NCBI GenBank assembly: GCA_009746045.1
Contig: RPFO01000065.1
Span: 5,221,368 to 5,285,367 of the forward strand
Source: Mesostigma viride
Lineage: Eukaryota; Streptophyta; Mesostigmatophyceae; Mesostigmatales; Mesostigmataceae
Direction of reading: 5' to 3'
DNA length: 64,000 nucleotides
Shown here in pieces: positions 37,773-46,344 of this stretch. How positions within the stretch are numbered: position 1 is the stretch's first letter; each line of letters opens with the position of its first letter. The position numbers were made by a program, and so were the translations under genes. Below the pieces are notes generated by a model. It was not told the DNA's origin. It ran no database searches and saw nothing but the letters and a program-made list of their open reading frames with translations.

Positions 37773-38570
37773 ATGTCCCTGTCAAAACCGGACGCCATGG
37801 AAGTGGCGGATGACCAACCGAAGGAGGTAATGGTGAAGATTGAGGACCTCGCGTGCGTGATTTGCCTCAACACGCTGATGGATCCGGTCACCCTGGAATG
37901 CAGTACGAGGGTGCAGGAGGGGAAGTGCGAGGCCATGGTGTGCAGAAAACCGTGCATGGAAAGGCTCATTGAAAGACAGAAATCTAGAGGAGGACCCTCG
38001 GCGGACGTCATCGGCAAGTGCATCGTTTGCAGAGGGGCGTGGCATCGCTACGCCTACCGCCCTTGCGTCAAGGTTGGCGGCATCACGAGCGACATTGTGA
38101 GAAAATGCCCCCACAAGCCCACGGGGTGTGAATTCACCGGCAAAGGAGCGAACGTGGTGGAGCACGCGAAGACGTGCGGGTATATGCTTGTCGCGTGCCC
38201 CAACCACTGCTTTGGGTGCGAGGAGATGTTGTGCAAGAAGGACGTGTTCGCCCACAAGGAGACGTGCCGCTACTTTCCTTGCAAGTATTTCCTGGAAAGT
38301 GATGGATGCAGAGAGACGGCGGGCATATCGCAGATCAAGGACCACGAGGATGTGTGCCCTTTCGGGAAATATCCGTGCGTGGTCCTCATCAACAATATCC
38401 GCGCCAAGCTGGGACTTTGGAGGACGTGCAACGACAACAACCTACTGCGTTGGGGGCTTTGCGATCAGGGGAAGCCATTTGACGTGCCAGATTGGCGTCT
38501 TTTAGACGGGCTGCATCCCAATGCGGACTCTCATTCCGAGACAGGGGAGGTTATCTTTATTGATGATTAA
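37773..38570 (+). CDS. RING plus TRAF-type zinc-finger protein (E3 ubiquitin ligase-like)
   Basis: 265 residues; ATG 37773. A RING-like domain at about residues 27-90 starts CVICLNTLMDPVTLEC and continues with CEAMVCRKPC and CIVC. It is followed by TRAF-type zinc fingers: RKCPHKPTGC, HAKTCGYMLVACPNHCFGCEE, HKETCRYFPCKYF and HEDVCPFGKYPC. This is the layout of TRAF/SINA-like E3 ligases, which giant viruses use to alter host ubiquitin signalling. It is convergent with the acidic gene ending at 38582. Confidence 0.75.
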   Translation: MSLSKPDAMEVADDQPKEVMVKIEDLACVICLNTLMDPVTLECSTRVQEGKCEAMVCRKPCMERLIERQKSRGGPSADVIGKCIVCRGAWHRYAYRPCVKVGGITSDIVRKCPHKPTGCEFTGKGANVVEHAKTCGYMLVACPNHCFGCEEMLCKKDVFAHKETCRYFPCKYFLESDGCRETAGISQIKDHEDVCPFGKYPCVVLINNIRAKLGLWRTCNDNNLLRWGLCDQGKPFDVPDWRLLDGLHPNADSHSETGEVIFIDD

Positions 38571-38581
38571 ATGAAACAAAA

Positions 38582-39238
38582 TCAACTGTCGTCTTCATTT
38601 CCCTCGAGCTCTGCCTCTTGGGTGAGATCCACGATCACCTGGTTGAGAGCAGCCTCGCCTATGCGCGTGATGGATATTTTGATGGTTTTAAGGAACGGGT
38701 CCTCGGGGTGCCATTCCTCCCAATTGTCAAAGGCGTTATACAACTGGCAGCACTTGTCACAGTCGCAAGAAGGGAATGTGGAATCAAGATCCGGGAACTC
38801 GTCATCCTCGTCATCCTCCTCCTCGTCCTCATCCTCTTCCTTATCCTCGTCCTCATCCTCGTCCTTCTCCTCCTCCTCCTCCTCCTCATCATCATCATCA
38901 TCATCATCATCATCAACAGCTCCCTCCTCCCGCGCCCGCTTCACGCCCCGCTTCTCCCCCTTAATAATCTCAGCGACGTCCCGAACCTCCTCCTCAAGAC
39001 CGGGTCTGTCCATGTGAGTCATGGACTCCGCGAGCAGGGCGCGATGGAGCAGGCCAGATATCTCCAGCTTTGGATTGGCGAACTCCGGGTTGTGTCGCAG
39101 AAACTCGTCCGAGCGCTCGCATGTGTGCTTCAGTATGTTGCAAATGATGGCCATGACCACGTCCTTCTGATGAGATGTGATGGTTGAGGAGGCGCCACCC
39201 TCATCCCACGTAAGACCCGTTTTCATGAACTCGTACAT
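38582..39238 (-). CDS. Protein with Asp/Glu run, unknown
   Basis: 218 residues from ATG 39238 (MYEFMKTGLTWDEGG). An N-terminal helical part (residues 1-85, with HQKDVVMAIICNILKHTCERSDEF) is followed by an extremely acidic tract coded by GAT/GAG triplets (about 38800-38920) and a C-terminal segment containing CDCDKCCQLY. The acidic tract suggests binding to histones or basic proteins. Family not recognised. Confidence 0.55.
   Translation of the reverse strand: MYEFMKTGLTWDEGGASSTITSHQKDVVMAIICNILKHTCERSDEFLRHNPEFANPKLEISGLLHRALLAESMTHMDRPGLEEEVRDVAEIIKGEKRGVKRAREEGAVDDDDDDDDDEEEEEEEKDEDEDEDKEEDEDEEEDDEDDEFPDLDSTFPSCDCDKCCQLYNAFDNWEEWHPEDPFLKTIKISITRIGEAALNQVIVDLTQEAELEGNEDDS
38795..38925 (-). 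repeat. CTC/ATC triplet tract coding an Asp/Glu run
   Basis: About 40 consecutive acidic codons made of GAG/GAT repeats; likely to vary in length between copies. Confidence 0.75.
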
Positions 39239-39293
39239 CGTGGATAATATGCTTTGACTTATCAAATTTTTATGAGCGAGATAAGCGTGTTAA

Positions 39294-39515
39294 ATGGGCT
39301 CACTTATACAAACGCTGCGTTCCCCAAAGGTGTTCGGCACGGCCGTGTTTGACTGGGCAGCGACCTTGGCAGTCGCGATCATTGTAAGCATGCGCTCAAC
39401 AGGCAAGATGCTGTATAGAGACGTCTTGATGAGGTTCTTCCTCTTGGTTGTGATAGGAGAGCTCATTCACGTCCTCCTAGACGTAAAGACCCCGGTCACA
39501 GGTCTACTTCTCTGA
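39294..39515 (+). CDS. Small two-helix membrane protein
   Basis: 73 residues with two hydrophobic segments (FGTAVFDWAATLAVAIIVSM and FFLLVVIGELIHVLL) and a basic loop between them. The FGTAxFDW start resembles a small membrane protein conserved in phycodnaviruses. It is probably an internal-membrane virion protein. The end overlaps the F-box gene tail to tail by 20 bp. Confidence 0.6.
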   Translation: MGSLIQTLRSPKVFGTAVFDWAATLAVAIIVSMRSTGKMLYRDVLMRFFLLVVIGELIHVLLDVKTPVTGLLL

Positions 39516-40455
39516 GGGGAAGACGATCTCCTTCCGTGATTTGCCCCATTTGATAGCGTTTGCCGCACGTCGGCCCGTATCCTAGCTGCAAATGGGTCAA
39601 TAGTGTCAAGGCCCTGCGGCAAAACACGCACTTGCCCCAGACCGACCAGCGCTTGACACACTCTGCCGGCTTTCTGTGAAAGAATGCCATCTCGGCGTCC
39701 AGCTGTGGGGTCCAGGTTGCAGTGGTGTACACCTTGCCGTCTGTGTCCACCATTGCGAACGTGTCGATAATGCGAGGAACACTCCACCACACGGCCTGTT
39801 TGATCCCCCACATCCTCCCATAGCTATCAACGAAGAACGTGGAGGGTCCGCCCGCATTTTCCGGGAGCTCCACGTGCATGTACCCGTACTTCTTGTGGTG
39901 GGAGGTCGGGTCGATGTTATCTCGCACCAGCTCGCCCCGTATGAGCAGCTGTCTCAGGTCCCTCAACCCCTCTTCTGCCCCTCCGCTGGCGGTGGAGCGG
40001 TGCTTGCAGATCGCCATGCTGGTTGGTATGGAAAACACATTATACGTGCCAACCGCCACGTATGTTGTCGTCCCTGCCCCCCGCACGTGTGGAAAGAGGT
40101 GCTCGATAACCCGAAATAAAATGCCGATGTCCAGACCGTACAGACATCCCGTGCCCGGGGACGCGTACAAGTTACTGTCAATCTTTCTCAATTGCTCCAT
40201 GAGTTCCCGCAGCTTGCTTCGGACGCGATGGCGAACAAATAACTCTTCCCCCGAATTGAACGAGTTCGGGGCGATGCGCAGGCGGGGATCATCCATCGCC
40301 TGCAATAAAAATTGAATGGCGGGAAATTCGTTTTTAAATGCGAGGTTCGCTGTAGTCGACACTCCGCGAAGGCTGAGAATGTCTCTGACGCAAAGTCCCT
40401 CGTCTCCCATGATTTTAGCTAAAAGATCTTGGGGCAGGTCGTCGAACGTTGCCAT
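39496..40455 (-). CDS. F-box protein with C-terminal DUF6011-like zinc motif
   Basis: 319 residues from ATG 40455 (MATFDDLPQDLLAKIMG), an F-box start (LPxxLLxxI) that continues VRDILSLRGVSTTANLAF. The middle is globular and contains MHVELPEN. The C-terminus has KCVFCRRALTLLTHLQLGYG and PTCGKRY, the DUF6011 pattern. F-box proteins bring substrates to host SCF ubiquitin ligases; together with the RING/TRAF protein this suggests control of host ubiquitin. The start overlaps the upstream gene by 41 bp. Confidence 0.65.
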   Translation of the reverse strand: MATFDDLPQDLLAKIMGDEGLCVRDILSLRGVSTTANLAFKNEFPAIQFLLQAMDDPRLRIAPNSFNSGEELFVRHRVRSKLRELMEQLRKIDSNLYASPGTGCLYGLDIGILFRVIEHLFPHVRGAGTTTYVAVGTYNVFSIPTSMAICKHRSTASGGAEEGLRDLRQLLIRGELVRDNIDPTSHHKKYGYMHVELPENAGGPSTFFVDSYGRMWGIKQAVWWSVPRIIDTFAMVDTDGKVYTTATWTPQLDAEMAFFHRKPAECVKRWSVWGKCVFCRRALTLLTHLQLGYGPTCGKRYQMGQITEGDRLPLREVDL

Positions 40456-40771
40456 TTTGTCCGTTTTGTCCGCCGACGTTGGCCTGTGCACTGTTGGTTG
40501 CCTGACTCTGGTTTGTGTGCGAAGAGGTTGCTTTCTTCTTTATGTCGGGCAGTAGGGCCTGGATCAAGAAATAGATCCCTGTGATCAATACAGACATGTC
40601 GATTTTTGGTACGGCTTTGTAAGCGCTTGCGAATATTATAACCGCTTTTACTACCGGCGAATCGATGGGGTAATCAGCCAGGAGCACGAATGGTACGATG
40701 TTACTAAAGATGGATGCAAAGGATGTCATGGCATCTTGTAGTACCATGCCGTTCATGATGGTATCATTCAT
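40415..40771 (-). CDS. Small membrane protein with Asn/Gln/Ser tail
   Basis: 118 residues from ATG 40771 (MNDTIMNGMVLQDAM). There are two to three hydrophobic stretches in residues 8-75 (SIFSNIVPFVLLADY, VKAVIIFASAYKAV, VLITGIYFLIQALL) and a polar C-terminal tail rich in Asn, Gln and Ser. It is a probable virion membrane protein. The 3' end overlaps the F-box start. Confidence 0.5.
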   Translation of the reverse strand: MNDTIMNGMVLQDAMTSFASIFSNIVPFVLLADYPIDSPVVKAVIIFASAYKAVPKIDMSVLITGIYFLIQALLPDIKKKATSSHTNQSQATNSAQANVGGQNGQNGNVRRPAPRSFS

Positions 40772-40919
40772 ATAACATAGAGTTCTTTTTTTTATTAGCA
40801 CATGACAGTAATATGATTACGCGTTAATAAAGCTTTGTGAACGCTTAGCCCGATGCTACTTTGCTCTTAAAGGTCCAACCGATGCTACTTTGCTCATGAA
40901 AAAGTGCTTTACAGCGTCC

Positions 40920-42973
40920 CTACTCAGTCCTCCTCTTGATGGGACGCTTATGGGTCTCGTCCACAAACTCCTGGACGGACTTCTCCATCAGCTCGCGCTG
41001 GGCGGGCACATCCTCGTACCAGTTTACGGACCGGACGGCACCATCCACAAAACGCTCCGTCTTTGGGATGTCCTTCCCCGGAAACGCGGCCCGGAACTTC
41101 TGGGCCATCTTTCTGCCAATCTGGCCGGCCTCCTTCACGTCCAGGTGGTACCCCATCTCTCTGGCCACCGTGGTGATCTCGAGTGTCTTGCGAGGGGGTC
41201 CCTCCACCTGCTGCACCCCCCCTCGCTGGCCGGCTTGCCACCCACCAGGTCCGTGTAGAGGATGTCGTTCGCCTTGTCCCTCAGAAACAGCCTGTCGCGG
41301 TCAGAAAATAGAAAACCGTTAGCCGCCACCAACTTCTGCTGGGCTGACACGGCATTCAGCAGGCGGATGCGCCCTTCCTCGATCATGGCCTTGTGTGCTA
41401 GTATCACCTTCTCGAGCTCCATCTCCGCCTTTGCCAGTCGGACACTGTCTGCAGCGTCTGGCACCTGAGCGGGTGTGGTGTTCAGGGTTACCGTGGTCTT
41501 CGTCCCGTTGGCCAGGTCGTACATGTCGCGGGCCACCCCGATCATCGTGGGGTCCCCGCGCATCAGGCGGTCCACCCAGTCCCCCGCCAGGATGGCGAAC
41601 TCGTCGCTGATCCACGCGGCGAGCTTGTTGACCAGCTTGAAGTGGATCCACGTGCCGCGGTCCTCGTTGAGCCCCCCGGTCACCGAGTCCACGATCTTGG
41701 GGGGGGGGCTGCGCGCACCACAGCATGTATATAAAGGGTTCAGGGCGCCCTGAAAATGAGCACATGAAAATGCGCACAGTGAATGCCCTTTGCTTAGTGG
41801 TGGGCGACTCAGTTTAAAAAATGTCAAACTTTTAATAAAATGCGTCCCAGTTTAAGTGTGCCATTGGTGGATGCGCAGGTCATGCATCGAAAGCATCCGC
41901 GCACTTTTAAAGTGCCTTCGAGGGATAGGCTGTCTTCTATACAAACGGGGGATTTTGTCAAGATATCTAACACAAAAGAGCGTTTCTGGGTTTTAGTGAC
42001 GCGCGTGTCTCGCCCACGTCTAGAGGGCACCGTCGACAACAAACTCGTTTACACGCAACCTTATGATGCGGGTGACACAATAGTGTTTCATGAGGCCAAC
42101 GTGTATGAAATTCTAAAAGCTGAGAAAGCAACCGAGTTGGTGCAAGTTCTTAAACGTCACGTGCGACGAGTTCGCAGAGGCCATCCCAAAAACAGGAGGC
42201 CATCAAAATCCTTGTACACCAAAAACTTGACAACATGCTCGAACATCCAAAATATTGAAAGTTTTAAATAGTTTCTAAAAACTCAAAGACACAAAGACAG
42301 AGAGAGAGAGAGAGACAAACACAATCCAAGAACTGCTCGACAGCTACCAAGGGGCGGGAGGCGCGTTCGTGACCCGTCAGACGTCTCCAAACCAACACCA
42401 GACGCCCATGTACCTAATGGTGGTGTGCGCGAGGTTCGTCGGGATGTCTCCTGAGGACACCCCCCAGACGTCTCCTCACTTTCCAGGACACCCCCCAGAC
42501 GTCTCCTGACTTTTGAGGACACCCCCCAGACGTCTCCTCACTTTCCAGGACACCCCCCAGACGTCTCCTGACTTTCCAGGACACCCCCCAGAGGTCTCCT
42601 GACACCCCCCTAAGGACCCCAGACGTCTCCTGACTTTCCAGGACACCCCCCTAAGGACCCCAGACGTGTCCCCACAAACATACCTGTCACCTGAAGCTGT
42701 TAGTGCATTCGCGGGTCCGTATTTCTCCAGCAGGTTAATGTAGTCCTTAGCGGTTCTGTTGCTGAAGAAGTTGTCAAAGCGCTTGGTCCCGTTGGAGCCG
42801 GCCTTGGTGAGGTCGGGGCCGTGGACCATCGAGTCCGCCTTCCGCACGCGGATCTCGGTGTCCGCGTCCACCTTCAACTCAGGGATGGGCCTCAGCGTGT
42901 ACACCCAGAACTTGTCGGTCTCTCGCTTGAAAGTGAAGAGCACGTTGACACAGGGCGCCTGTGTCGCCGCCAT
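40920..42973 (-). CDS. KilA-N protein in two parts (possible 975-bp intron), one further frameshift
   Basis: The N-terminal part is 42684-42973 (ATG 42973), with IRVRKADSMVHGPDLTKAG and RFDNFFSNRTAKDYINLL, the first half of a KilA-N domain. The C-terminal part is 40920-41708, with RGTWIHFKLVNKLAAWIS, the second half, then helices. Each part alone is incomplete. Exon 1 ends GACAG|GTATGT and the second part begins after GCGCAG; joining them keeps the frame. A missing base near 41215-41222 splits the last 100 residues. Either a spliced intron holding another gene, or a rearrangement, separates the parts. KilA-N proteins bind DNA. Confidence 0.6.
41728..41736 (+). promoter_or_regulatory. TATA-like box for the nested gene
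   Basis: TATATAAAG, 104 bp upstream of the ATG at 41840, within a GC-rich surround. Confidence 0.4.
41840..42271 (+). CDS. DUF2314-like protein nested in the KilA-N gene
   Basis: 143 residues from ATG 41840. The core IQTGDFVKISNTKERFWVLVTRV followed by GTVDNKLV and DTIVFHEANVYEI matches the DUF2314 pattern (GDxVKV, ERFWV, GxVxN, G-x-x-V-x-F-x-x-x-x-I). Such proteins occur in bacteria and in giant viruses. The tail is basic (RHVRRVRRGHPKNRRP). It lies on the strand opposite to KilA-N and inside the stretch that separates its two halves. Confidence 0.55.
   Translation: MRPSLSVPLVDAQVMHRKHPRTFKVPSRDRLSSIQTGDFVKISNTKERFWVLVTRVSRPRLEGTVDNKLVYTQPYDAGDTIVFHEANVYEILKAEKATELVQVLKRHVRRVRRGHPKNRRPSKSLYTKNLTTCSNIQNIESFK
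42451..42671 (-). repeat. Tandem array, about 30-bp unit (GACACCCCCCAGACGTCTCC core)
   Basis: Six to seven copies of a unit like GGACACCCCCCAGACGTCTC followed by CTGACTTTCCA, with small variations. It lies in the candidate intron close to the splice donor of the KilA-N gene. Confidence 0.8.
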
Positions 42974-43055
42974 AGTCGGGGTCTGTGAGCCTTCTTGTGA
43001 TGATTGCAGCCTTTGGAGCTTTTGGTGAGGAAAATTGTGGCCTGGCTCATGATAC

Positions 43056-43235
43056 AGTAAGTGCGTCCGACGGCCTGTTCGTCCGACGGCTGACCGGTCC
43101 GACGGATTACTCGTCAGACGGCTGACCGTCCGACGGCTGAACTGTCTGACGGCTGATCCGTCCGACCGCTCATCCGTCAGACGGCTGATCCGTCCGACCG
43201 CTCATCCGTCAGACGGCTGATCCGTCCGACGCCTA
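43056..43235. repeat. Tandem GTCCGACGGCTGA-type repeats (locus 2)
   Basis: About ten degenerate copies of the same core as at 27797-27960 (TCCGACGGCTGA, with variants TCAGACGG and CCGACCGCTCA). It lies between the divergent starts of the KilA-N gene (42973) and the helicase gene (43434). Confidence 0.75.
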
Positions 43236-43433
43236 TCACATACTGAACACCATCTGATATCTGCTGACCACTCGCCTGGTGCCTCGAGGTTGTCAGCGCA
43301 CAGTTCGACTGACGTGGGAGAAATTTGTCTACTTAGTGTATGCACCATGCACAGGACCGTCAATCACCCACCTGGCGGGGATTGTGGGGTTGTGGGGGTA
43401 CGTCGACGGACCGAGGGACAGGAGTCCGTGGAC

Positions 43434-45684
43434 ATGGCGGACACCGGCGGTCGGAGGGGGGGGGCGCCCAAGAGGCGCAAAGTTCAATCCATGGTGGATG
43501 TGGCTGCGCTGGACGATGACGACAGCGAGCGAGAGGACAGTGAGGAGGAGGACGAGGATGGGCAGCCGCCGGAAGACCTCATAGACGACAGCGAGCAGCC
43601 GCAGGCGCCACCGACTTTCTATGCCGCTGCGGATGCCGACATGTGCACGGAGAGGAGCCAGGCAACCTCGACAGCCGGGGGGGACCAGGAGGAGGACCAA
43701 GAGGAGGACCAGGAGGAGGACCAGGAGGAGGAGGAGCAGGGGGCGAACCCAATTGAACCGGGCGATTTCTGCGCGATGCTCGCGGAGGAGGACCCTTCTG
43801 ACTTTGTCAGGGAGGTGAGGACGTTCGGGGAGGAAAAACTCGTCGAGCTCGCCTCTCACGTCGAGTCATCTATCCTCAACCAGCTCCCCGGAGCTGTGAT
43901 GGCGGGCATCTTTGATCTCTTTCATCCGCCGCAGGGTGAAGAGGACCACATTGTTCACGCCGAGTGCTGGAGGCAGGTGTGGGAAGCGGACGCGGTACCT
44001 CTTTACGACAAAGTGAATCGTCGGGCCTCCGCATCCATTAGTAGACTGCACGCAATCTACGTCCACATGATGGACATGGGCATGGCGCTGAGCTACCAGG
44101 ACGTCATTTTGAAGGCTCGCAAGCGCATCTACACGACCAGGGAGGCCATATGCAGTGTCATCGAGGGACGACTCCCCCCTAGCGCCTCATCCCTGACTCT
44201 GCTGGTTCGTCTGAGCAGCAACCCGGGCGATAAGATTGTGGACTTTCAAAAATGCATCATGGTTTTGACGGTTCGATGGGGCATCCAGGACCTGCGGCGG
44301 GGTCCTGATGGGGAGGACGGGGTGTACAGAAAGGTCCTCACCACTGACGGCCACGACTCGCACTACTGGGAGAAGTTTACCACGATCCCCCAGTGGGTGG
44401 CCCAAGAGTCGTCGCAGGGGGAGGCCCAGCTGTGGCAGCTCATGACACGGGATGGGGGACCAAGGACAGGGTGATCAAGCACATCATGTCCGCCGCAGCC
44501 ACAGATTTTCCGGTACGACCTCGTGACCGCCACGTGTTCGCCTTCAAGAACGGCATTTACAGGACAAACACGGACGAGTTTCTACCGTACCCCGCGCCGC
44601 TAGACAATGACGTGGGCGCGTGCAGTCTCTTTGACACAGAGATGCCAACATTCCTGTTTGATCCCGACTACCAAGGGGATTACGACACCGGGGGTGGCGG
44701 AACATTGTGTGCGAGCCGATCAACAAGATTCTTGACGACCAGGGCTATTCGGCGGACGTCAAGAAGGTATTCTGGGCCCTGGCTCTCGGCCGCATGCTGT
44801 ATGATGTGAGGGAGCTCAGCAACTTGGAGGTCATGGCATTCCTCCAGGGCATCGCTGGCTCAGGCAAGTCCACCTGCGTGAAGATCGTTGAGATCTGGTA
44901 CGGCGAGGACGCGGGCGGGGTTTCCAACAACATCGAGTCCCTCTTTGGCCTGTCGCAGCTCGTGGGCAAGTACGCCATCTTCAGCTACGAGCTGAATGAG
45001 CAGTTCTCCCTAAGCCAGGCCGAGTTCCTGTCGCTCGTGAGCGGGGAGCGCATGACGATGGCACAGAAGCACAAGGGGGCCAGGACCGAACATTGGAAGG
45101 CGCCCTTTCTCGCTGCCGGTAACCGCCCGTTCTGGAAGACCGACAACGCTGGCGCCATCTTCCGCCGCCTGGTTCCTTTCCCCTTCGACAAGAAGCCCAC
45201 AGGGGGGATGGACAGGTCACTGGACGACCGAATCAAGAGAGACATCGGTGTCGTTCTTGTCAAGTCAAACCGGGCTTACCGCACCTTCTGCGACAAGGTG
45301 GGCAATGGTGAGCTGGACCACTTTCTGCCCCCCGAGATTGCGGCGTGGAAGAACAACGCCGCCGAGCACAGCAGTTTGCTCGTCAGGTTCTTGACTCAGG
45401 TGTCCTGGGTGGTGAGGGGTCCTGGCCTGTACACGCCATGGGAGGAGCTGCAGCGTCGCTTCCAGATGTGGGTGAAGGTGACAGATCCTCGCAGCAAGGT
45501 CACGCTGGACGAGGTCTACTACAAGCACATTTTCCCGCGGTACGAGATCCGGGTGAACTTCAATGAGAGGGAGAACAAGCCGTACCCGCGCAACACCATC
45601 CGTCAGAGGAAGGCTTTCTACGCGTACGGCGTGGACTTCGAGCCTGAGGAGGAGGTCGACCTGTTCTCCGAGCAGCGGCAGTAA
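43434..45684 (+). CDS. D5-like SF3 helicase, two frameshifts
   Basis: ATG 43434. The N-terminal 130 residues are disordered and acidic with a basic, nuclear-signal-like APKRRKV. Then comes a helical region (residues about 130-330) and a D5_N-like part (HVFAFKNGIYRTNTDEF). The helicase core has GIAGSGKST (Walker A, 44847-44873), FSYELNEQFSL (Walker B region), and FLAAGNRPFWKTDNAGAIFRRLVPFPF (sensor and arginine finger). Two single missing bases (about 44447-44456 and about 44700) join the three frames; corrected length is about 750 residues. It is the replicative helicase of giant viruses. It has no primase domain; a separate primase is at 58056. Confidence 0.85.
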
Positions 45685-45793
45685 ACCCTTTGGCAGAATA
45701 AACTTGTGTATTGGTTGTAATAATAAAGATGACATCTTTGCTTGTTGCTCATCCCAATTGGACATCCCCCCCGAGACTGCTATCAGCCAGGCC

Positions 45794-46344
45794 TGTTGTC
45801 TTTTATGGCTCGCAGTCACATTGGTGGGTAAACTATAACAACCTGTGTTGATTGGTGCATTAACCAGCTGGTGGTAATTCATACAAGTTTGTGTTCACCC
45901 ATCTTGTCTGTGTTAATTGGTGTTGGTATTTGATGAGCTGATGTGGGATATGTGTTGATCTGGTATTGTGACTAATCGAGTGAGCGGAAGTCTGTCAGTG
46001 ATCGGAAGTTGAGTACTTTCGGTTGTGGCCGATGTGTGTGGCGCCGCGCCGGTACGTGTGCAGTTTTACTACTTGCGGTGGTATCGCTCTATTTCTGGGT
46101 ACTTTGTGGCGTCGCGTTGATAGCTTCAGTTCGCGGTATGTGTGTCTTGTGGTTGAGCTGATGCGTTGCGGTGATGATCCACAAAGGCAGCCGTCATTAC
46201 ATTTTGGGGCGCAATCACCATGTGAGCGCGCGCACCTACGGGCCTAAGGGCTGCGGGCTATGGATCTGAGCACAATACCCACTACCATCATCTTCGAGGA
46301 TCTTCGCCAACTCCTTAAGCTTGTAATTGATGCTTTATTTAACA
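45794..46344 (+). repeat. Left LTR, 551 bp
   Basis: TG...CA ends. Same length as, and apparently identical to, the right LTR. Confidence 0.85.

Larger units (their letters stand above)
41709..42683 (-). other. Candidate intron or insertion within the KilA-N gene
   Basis: 975 bp with a GTATGT donor and GCGCAG acceptor on the minus strand. It contains a plus-strand viral-type gene (41840-42271), a TATA-like box, a GA microsatellite (42298-42316) and the 30-bp tandem array 42451-42671. Confidence 0.45.

Noticed and set aside
43290-43433. Upstream start for the helicase at 43290
   Set aside because: That part is not ATG-started in good context, overlaps the end of the repeat region, and lacks protein character; ATG 43434 precedes the acidic, nuclear-signal-like N-terminus.
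46023-46247. Identical 74-codon frames in both LTRs (also 51836-52060)
   Set aside because: They are identical only because the LTRs are identical; no similarity to a retroviral protein and poor protein character.
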